Source: Hyphodiscus hymeniophilus
Taxonomy: Eukaryota > Ascomycota > Leotiomycetes > Helotiales > Hyphodiscaceae
DNA length: 64,000 nt
Direction: 5' to 3'
Assembly: GCA_016508695.1 (NCBI GenBank)
Contig: VNKQ01000011.1
Location: 434,001 to 498,000, forward strand
Part shown: positions 57,876-64,000 of the stretch, piece by piece
Layout of the letters: every line of letters begins with the position of its first letter
How positions within the stretch are numbered: position 1 is the stretch's first letter
Position numbers and translations under genes: made by a program
Notes under the pieces: model-generated
Seen by the model: only the letters and a program-made list of their open reading frames with translations
Databases searched by the model: none
Told to the model about the DNA's origin: nothing

Positions 57876-60137
57876 GTTGACTATCTAGGATTGGAATGTA
57901 ATCGACAGTGAAAAAAGTGAACTTTGACAGATGGAACTCTACTTTAAGAGAATAATTGAAATAAGAAAAGGAATTAGAAGCCAAGGACTTTGATCGAGAG
58001 CCTAGAAGATTACCCACCGAACCAAATCAAACTCTAATGATGGTACTATACATGAATAGCATGAACTTGTGATTCCACTATGGCTGGGCCCAGAAACAGC
58101 GGGCCGGAAGCATATTTGCGCGGGGCTCGTGATAGTGATCATATATCCGGACTCGCTTAGTGGAGACTCAGTGTTTTCAGCCTGTTTTCGTTCGATGTCG
58201 GTTAGCTGCCGACCCCTTAATTTCCTCTTAGGGTAAGGTGCATTGTTATGGATATATTGAGCGGCTCGTAGATTCTGGCTATGGGGCGAGAGGCACGGCA
58301 GATTTGGGAGCCTTACGGTCCGCATGAAGCGCAGCCATATTAAAGGACGCAAGCCTCCAAGGAGATTAGAGGAGTAAGGGCTGAGAAGTCCGTCACGTGA
58401 TTTCGTTGGCTCCCTCCCCGATCGGGTTCCTGTCGGTCCTAGAGGACTGAACGTCAAGAATAATACCGAGAACTAGAGAGGATTAATCAGGCTCCGGCCA
58501 GAGTATTCGTCAATTTGGAAGTTGTCGTTCTGCATTCAGTGCGTGTGAGGTGGCATCTGACTGCAGTTTTGTGGCCTAGAACGGCGAGCTTTCCCCCTCT
58601 TCTAGTAACCGGAATCTCATTCAACGCACCGGACCAACACCCATACTCCGACTCATACATCGCAACTCGTTGTTCTTTGGAAGTTGCCACAGTCTTCCAC
58701 TGAGGCACTTCGTCACGTTAGGCTTCCATCTGAAGCACCGTAGAACGTTCACAGATACGAACCATGGCTCCTCCCCAGGTTCCAGACACAGAGTAGTTTT
58801 GTCAGAGTCCTTAGCATATGTCTTGCGAGGACATCTCGGCAATGACTCCCAAGCATTTGACGTTGTTCCGCCTGGATCGAATGGCCTCATCGATACCTTT
58901 CCGGGTGGGATGAATGTTTCATTTCCAGACTTGGCCTAGAAGGGTTTCTTTGCTCTGCTGGACGCACGAACGAGTCTTCCATGGAAAGGTCTCACCCCAA
59001 CTGTAGGATGCCGTTAACAAAATTCACTGGAAAATCCGAGCATCTAGTCTGCGTGAGGATTGAGACCCTCGCAGTGTCGTGCCAGAAGAATTGCCAAACT
59101 CCAAAAAGAGGACAGTCTAGTTACGAAAGTTGTAGAGAACAGATCCTTCAAGAGAATGTTCGTTTGCAAACTCCGTTAGGAACACACTCAAGATCTGGGA
59201 AGTAATTGTAACCGTGTAATCGTGCACCAAGACTCCAAGCATTGGCAATGCGGCGTTTGGCGGTCACGGCGATATCATTCGTCTGGGCGCCAAGGACTTC
59301 GGTCAGCAGCGAAGGCAAATTCGCTGTTGACAGATGTCTTCCTCGTTTGGAGCTCGTCATCTTCGATTGGATAAGGAGTCCCTGGGTATTGGGATAAAGC
59401 TATCAAATGGGAGGAAGGAGAAGAGCACGGCGCTGCCATGCCTGTACCGGGATACAAGGAAGTTCTTTGACCCACTCCACTTGGCAGAAGTTGCGATGTG
59501 CAACAGAAGGCTGTTCTCTTCCAAAAGAAGGTTTGCGTTGCTTGCTTCCTTCAGTGCTCTCTTCGCTGAATCGCGGGGAAACTTAACATCTCGAGAAAGG
59601 GAGTGGGCGAAATCAATGGCGATTATCGGAGCGAAATTTTGGATGCCAAGAAGCGGAATTTTCTACTTCAAGGAAGCAGAGGAAGCACGAACTTGGCTTT
59701 CCCCGACATACAATGAATGGATAATTATCCCAGAGAAAGATCAGAACGAGAAGAGGTATCAGTCAGACTGCTGTTGGACTGATATATGGGAGGGGGATGC
59801 TTGCTTACTGTTCTCGTGCGAAGAGTTCTGCAGCCGGGAGGCAAAAGCCTAGGTCGCCTTGGGAACTTGGCAACGGATGCGACTTGCAACAAAAGTTTTC
59901 CTAATTTTGATGACAAGAACCCTTGGCTTTGATGGTATTTGCAGGTATCTCATCGCAACCTCATGACCCCCGCAGGCTGAGAACAATCGAATAATCTCCC
60001 TACAGGAGGCTCGAGTCGAAAACGTGTACTTCGTATAATTCGTATAGAGTTAGATGCCGGACTTGTACTTCCCCATCAACGCTGTGCTTTCTATCCCAAG
60101 ACCCTACTAATCCCCATGGAATTTCCAACTTCCCCAA
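57876..60137. other. large gap with one unsupported open frame
   Basis: This 2.3-kb gap lies between the cellulase start and the MAPEG 3' end. A single-exon frame at 59334..59852 on the plus strand (172 codons, starting with ATG) has no recognisable family and could be chance. No RNA gene or repeat was seen. Confidence 0.4.
59334..59852 (+). CDS. hypothetical 172-aa open frame
   Basis: The frame runs from an ATG to a TAG with mixed composition, including Cys-rich C-terminal residues (DCCWTDIW, CEEFCS). No signal peptide, membrane segment or known domain is evident. It is listed because it is the only long frame in this gap. It may not be a gene. Confidence 0.18.
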   Translation: MSSSFGARHLRLDKESLGIGIKLSNGRKEKSTALPCLYRDTRKFFDPLHLAEVAMCNRRLFSSKRRFALLASFSALFAESRGNLTSREREWAKSMAIIGAKFWMPRSGIFYFKEAEEARTWLSPTYNEWIIIPEKDQNEKRYQSDCCWTDIWEGDACLLFSCEEFCSREAKA

Positions 60138-60761
60138 CTACTGAACCTGCATCTTCTTCCCGGCCAAGTACATCATGGTCAAGCAAGAGAAATTCCCCAC
60201 CCACCAGAGCAACCCCCTGAGCTGACTGATAGTATCGGACTCAATGGACACATAAGCCACCGCATATGCCAACCTAGCAACCGTATAGAGCGCCATGAGC
60301 CCGTTCAGAGTCCCCGTCTTGATGTGGGCATGCAGCGCTAGAAGCACGGCTGATGTGAAGAATGGATAGCTCTCAATAGCATTGTTGTGCGCGAAGCCCC
60401 ACCGCTTGATCATGTCGAGTGTTGATTGGGAGATTTTACCATCGGACCTAAGAAAAAACATGTCAAAAACGAGATTGCAATTGAGGGTAGAGTTTTGGGT
60501 GATGGGACGGCTTACACCATCTTTGGACCATACTTTGCGACATCTTCGCGCGGTGAGGATTGGTGGTCGAAGCCGTAGTACTGCTTGGCTGTGCGAGGCG
60601 CCAGTATGAGATATGCGGACACGAAGTTACCTATCAGAAAGGCCGCGGCGTAGTTTGGGGGTAAGTAGAGGGTTGAGGGGTAGGCACGGAGGCCAAAGTT
60701 GGCGAGGAATGAAGACCTGTCACGGTCAGTGGATGAATCGAGGGGTGAAAGGAACTTACAT
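60138..60761 (-). CDS. MAPEG-family membrane protein with a split start codon
   Basis: Exons complement(60138..60447, 60516..60716, 60760..60761) give 170 aa. The first exon supplies only AT of the start codon; a 43-nt intron (GTAAGT...ACAG) is followed by G, so the ATG forms after splicing. Without this, no ATG opens the frame. The protein has three to four hydrophobic helices, with MIKRWGFAHNNAIESYPFF and LARLAYAVAYVS-type motifs as in MAPEG (membrane-associated eicosanoid and glutathione metabolism) proteins. Such proteins act in ER or mitochondrial membranes as glutathione transferases or related enzymes, but the exact reaction is not evident. The ATG at 60841 lies in another frame and is less likely. 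Confidence 0.7.
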
Positions 60762-61590
60762 TTGATATGTGATTTGTGATTTGTAAATTCGAGTGGATGT
60801 CTGAGATCAAGCGTACAAGAGGAATTAGTTGTCGAATTCATTGGGGAAGAGGACCATATTTATAAAGTGCCCGGAGGCTCCCAGCCGATCCCACCGCGTT
60901 TCCAGATGTGGTTGACACAACTTGTTGACATAATTGACATGAAGTCCGTAGCCTTGCATACCTAATAAGGTAGCCAATTGTATCCCCTGCTTGCACTCGA
61001 CGATGCCGCTCACGTGCATATTTACGACGGAAGGGGCACCGGGGGGTAAGAGGAACGGGAGCCTTGCCAGTCTCAAAGCCTTATTTACGAGTAGGCGTCG
61101 GGGAATTTACTTTGCCTACCAGACGTGCAATGACACACCCGGAGGCGCAAATAAACTTTGCTAAACACAAGCTCCGAAAGTGATACAAAGTAAGTACTGC
61201 AGAGAATTCCTAGATCAGAACACACGATCTGATTCTGACTGCTTGAGATCTGTGAGCCACTGAGAAAGTAGCAAGTTGAAAAAAAAAAAAGGAAAAAAAA
61301 AGGAAGAAGAGTAAACCGAAGCTAAACCCTGACTCTGAATTGCAATTTGGTGAATTGGAATACTGGGATCAGAGACTTCGTAGCTGACTGGTATCAATAC
61401 ATCGCCGAGGAATGAACAACGAGGTGTGATGCCTCTCTGAGAGTGAAGCTTCTGAGTGCAGCTCTTGCATATATACAAGTGTATTATTTCCAACCCGCAA
61501 CCTTTACTCGAATGAACGCTTGCAGAGCTCCGCCATTCAACCAAGCCCGGGGTATCTGAAAAACATGCTCAACCATAGCGGAAATGTACA
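60762..61590. other. upstream region with A-rich tract
   Basis: This region holds the MAPEG promoter and the 3' flank of the ELMO gene. Runs of 12 and 9 A lie at about 61279-61301. No gene was recognised. Confidence 0.5.
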
Positions 61591-63750
61591 TTAGACCTCA
61601 TAATAGTAATCATCATCTAAACCCTCACGACTCGGCACCACTCCTGCGCCTTCGGGTGGACCAGCATACCCATCATCAAGTCTGACATTCAATAACCTGA
61701 TCTTGAGTCCATACTCACTCACCAGACTCACCAGCTTGTTCGTCTCCGCTGTGATGGGAGCTTGGTTCAGCAGCATGAGCAGTCCGTCAAGCCATTCGGA
61801 TGCCAAGCTGTGGGTAGGGGGCATGAGTGTCAATATCGCTCTCTCACTAGGATCATTACCAGAGCTTTGTGATTTCGTCTCGGAGGCGACGAAGCTGTTT
61901 ATTGTGATCTTAGTTGTGGACGTTTGTTTTGGAGTGTGTGACAACGTCTTCAAGGTGGATGTGCTGGATATGCTTGAGGTTTCGTCATTTGACGCAGAAA
62001 CGTTCGACACTACTGAACTAATGGTGCCCAAGTCAATTTTCCCGTTCAGTTCGTCGAGAACGGGTTCACTCGGTGTCTGGAAGGGGAAGTCTGCGTAATG
62101 GAGATAGCGACGATTGTGTGAAAGCTTGACGAATCGCCAAGTTTGTGAGACTGGCCCTCGCGGTCCGATCCGGAGCCCATCATCCTTGTGGGGAGTTCGA
62201 GGAAACCATGCTCCTGAGAGGAGGCATCGTATGCGTTGTTCCTTGACAAATTGGAGTGCTTCGTGCTGGAGCTCATCTCGTACTTGAACCAAATGGTGTC
62301 CCCACTCATCCTCAAATGTCAACTCCAGTAATTCCATCTGTAATTCCCGCAATCTTAAGTAATCAAACTCTGATAACTCTTCTTCCACTTCCTGAATATC
62401 CTTTGTCCGTGATGCTTGGCCAACAACTTGCTCAATCAATATCCGCACAAGTTCTGCCACTTTATCAAAATCCTTCTGCGCCGCCCCAGTGGCTTTCCAT
62501 AATCTGAAAAACGACTGTAAACTTGCAGTATGTAATCTTGACCATTGTAAAAGAAGGGGTCGGAATATCTTGTCGTAATTCTTCATTCCATCCAGTACCA
62601 AATAACTCTTCGCGTCTTCAACGTCTGATTTGTCGACCTCGAAGTGCTCGTATAGAATGGAAGTCACCGCCAGGCTCGCTCGCGCGACGGGACACCTTTC
62701 GCTCATTGGTCGCGAGGACTGTTCGAGCAGTAGCTTTTGGAACCCATCTCCTCGTTTCGTCACGAAATCCGTCAGATCCATCATCCCTAAGAATCCGGTC
62801 ACATCGAACTCCCAAGCAGGACTTTCCGATTCAAATCCTAGCCGCCGCCACTTCTCTGGATTATGTTTCCTGCTTCCCTTCTTGCCAGCATCTGCGAGTT
62901 CCTCCACTCTCGTACCCCCATTCCCATAGTGACCCTTCTTCTCCGGTGCACTAGCCAAATGCAAGCTTTTCAATGCCCTCCTATGTTCTGGCCTCTCCAG
63001 CTCCACTTTGACATCCCTCCACTTCCTCAGCAGTACCTTGGTCAGGGCCTGGAATTCCAACAGTGGATGAGCAAGATCTTGCAGAGCCGAACTCTGCATC
63101 AAAATATATACAGCCTTGATAACGCCCAGATCCTGCAGCCTCTTTATAGACTTCGGCCATTCCTCCCCCGTTCCACCGACCTTCCCCGTCTCCTTTCCAC
63201 CGTCGTTCGTAATTGCATCCCTCATCAAAGCATTCAACAACATCAGGGCATTTGCGCAGAGAGCATGATCTGCCGAATTGAGCTGCACAACCACCATTTC
63301 AAAGAACTGTGGATACACGGCAATAGCTGGCTTCAGCGCCCTGAACCCAAAAGCCCCAGGGATCCTTATGGCTCCCCTCGAAGTCTGCGGATGACTGACG
63401 ATCGCAACGAGTATAGACATAGCACCACGCAGAATATTGACCAGAGGGTGTGTCACGATCAACTCCACCACTCGCTCAACCAATTCTCCAGATCCCACAC
63501 TCTCGAAGATCTCCCAGCCCATGTCGACCTCGAGGAGTCGGCTCAAGGATTGGAGCGAGTATGCGAGTGTATTCCCGCCGGTACTCATGATCAATCGCCG
63601 TAGAATGTTCAGTCCACCGGAAGAAATGAAGACGTCTGCGAAGGATGGGTCGTTGATCGAGGATTGGAGCTTGAAGACTGCCATCTTGCGCATGGCATCT
63701 TCATCGCTGGAGAGGCGCGAGAGGAGGGCAGGGATGTCCGCTTGGTCCAT
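61591..63750 (-). CDS. ELMO/CED-12 family protein
   Basis: Single exon, 719 aa. The N-terminal half is built of helical repeats of armadillo type (SSGGLNILRRLIMSTGGN, LVNILRGAMSILVAIVSH). A central ELMO-like domain contains WSRLHTASLQSFFRLW and RELQMELLELTFED. A C-terminal PH-like region follows (TWRFVKLSHNRRYLHYADF), interrupted by a low-complexity Ser/Thr stretch, with LTLMPPTHSLASEWLDGLLML at its end. ELMO proteins pair with DOCK exchange factors to activate Rac and shape actin and polar growth. A short Tyr/Asp tail ends the protein. The family call is good. A direct partner in this fungus cannot be named. Confidence 0.85.
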   Translation of the reverse strand: MDQADIPALLSRLSSDEDAMRKMAVFKLQSSINDPSFADVFISSGGLNILRRLIMSTGGNTLAYSLQSLSRLLEVDMGWEIFESVGSGELVERVVELIVTHPLVNILRGAMSILVAIVSHPQTSRGAIRIPGAFGFRALKPAIAVYPQFFEMVVVQLNSADHALCANALMLLNALMRDAITNDGGKETGKVGGTGEEWPKSIKRLQDLGVIKAVYILMQSSALQDLAHPLLEFQALTKVLLRKWRDVKVELERPEHRRALKSLHLASAPEKKGHYGNGGTRVEELADAGKKGSRKHNPEKWRRLGFESESPAWEFDVTGFLGMMDLTDFVTKRGDGFQKLLLEQSSRPMSERCPVARASLAVTSILYEHFEVDKSDVEDAKSYLVLDGMKNYDKIFRPLLLQWSRLHTASLQSFFRLWKATGAAQKDFDKVAELVRILIEQVVGQASRTKDIQEVEEELSEFDYLRLRELQMELLELTFEDEWGHHLVQVRDELQHEALQFVKEQRIRCLLSGAWFPRTPHKDDGLRIGPRGPVSQTWRFVKLSHNRRYLHYADFPFQTPSEPVLDELNGKIDLGTISSVVSNVSASNDETSSISSTSTLKTLSHTPKQTSTTKITINSFVASETKSQSSGNDPSERAILTLMPPTHSLASEWLDGLLMLLNQAPITAETNKLVSLVSEYGLKIRLLNVRLDDGYAGPPEGAGVVPSREGLDDDYYYEV

Positions 63751-64000
63751 TGTGTCGATTGAGTGAGGTAGGATGTCAGCTGGTGGGTACTAATAAGACT
63801 CGTGAAGTCATTGAGAAGCAAATGGAAAGCGAGAGCGTTGTATTGTTGTTTGTGCGTGGTGGTCGTTCAGTCTGTCGCGTTCTCAAAATTGTTGATAGCC
63901 GTGTCCGAGTTGAGTGCAGGTGGTCCGAGCATTCAGGGGTCCACCTTCGACGATTTGTCTCTGACCCAACCTCATCTTGCAGATCCAGACGCTTCCAGCT
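63751..64000. promoter_or_regulatory. 5' flank of the ELMO-family gene
   Basis: This is the upstream region at the window edge. It is presumably the promoter. No other feature was recognised. Confidence 0.4.

Overview
The window is nuclear DNA from a filamentous ascomycete (Pezizomycotina). Genes lie on both strands and are split by short GT-AG introns, mostly 44-70 nt, often with a CTAAC or CTGAC branch site. The gene content is fungal: an Sds3/Dep1 histone deacetylase subunit, NOP12, an HPM1-like methyltransferase, ALG6, a Pth11-type rhodopsin-fold receptor, a GH45 cellulase with a CBM1, and a highly reducing polyketide synthase (PKS). The species cannot be named from sequence alone. All gene models were built by hand by matching splice sites to protein family patterns.

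Layout. 0.7-8.5 kb holds housekeeping genes: Sds3/Dep1-like, NOP12 and HPM1-like. 10.0-27.4 kb looks like an accessory metabolic cluster: a rhodopsin-domain receptor, an NRPS-like adenylation-thiolation-reductase enzyme with a half-condensation N-terminus, three SUR2-like di-iron hydroxylases, a pyrroline-5-carboxylate-reductase-like enzyme, an MFS exporter and a zinc alcohol dehydrogenase. Most of these are arranged as divergent or convergent pairs. 27.8-31.6 kb is a purine-use pair (guanine deaminase and purine-cytosine permease) transcribed divergently from a promoter with four GATA sites. 33.3-40.5 kb carries ALG6, a Ser-rich GPI-type Kre9/Knh1-domain protein and a Dal5-type permease. 40.8-50.8 kb is a highly reducing PKS (KS-AT-DH-MT-ER-KR-ACP-carnitine acyltransferase) that is a pseudogene: six in-frame stops and at least four frameshifts, although nine introns keep good splice sites. 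51.7-52.3 kb is a 550-bp hAT-like transposable element with perfect 41-bp terminal inverted repeats and an 8-bp target duplication. 53.1 kb holds a tRNA-Ala(AGC) gene that appears to carry two introns, one in the D-loop that looks exactly like a spliceosomal intron. 54.5-64 kb holds a type I membrane protein, the GH45 cellulase, a MAPEG protein whose start codon is split by an intron, and an ELMO-family protein.

How the genes may work together. In the 11.7-27.4 kb group the A-T-R enzyme would activate an amino acid and release it as an aldehyde. An amino aldehyde can cyclise to an imine, which the P5C-reductase-like enzyme could reduce. The membrane hydroxylases and the alcohol dehydrogenase could then tailor the product and the MFS carrier export it. 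This is inference from family functions and proximity. The most unusual items are the doubly interrupted tRNA-Ala gene, the three-hydroxylase cluster and the decayed PKS with its acyltransferase release domain.
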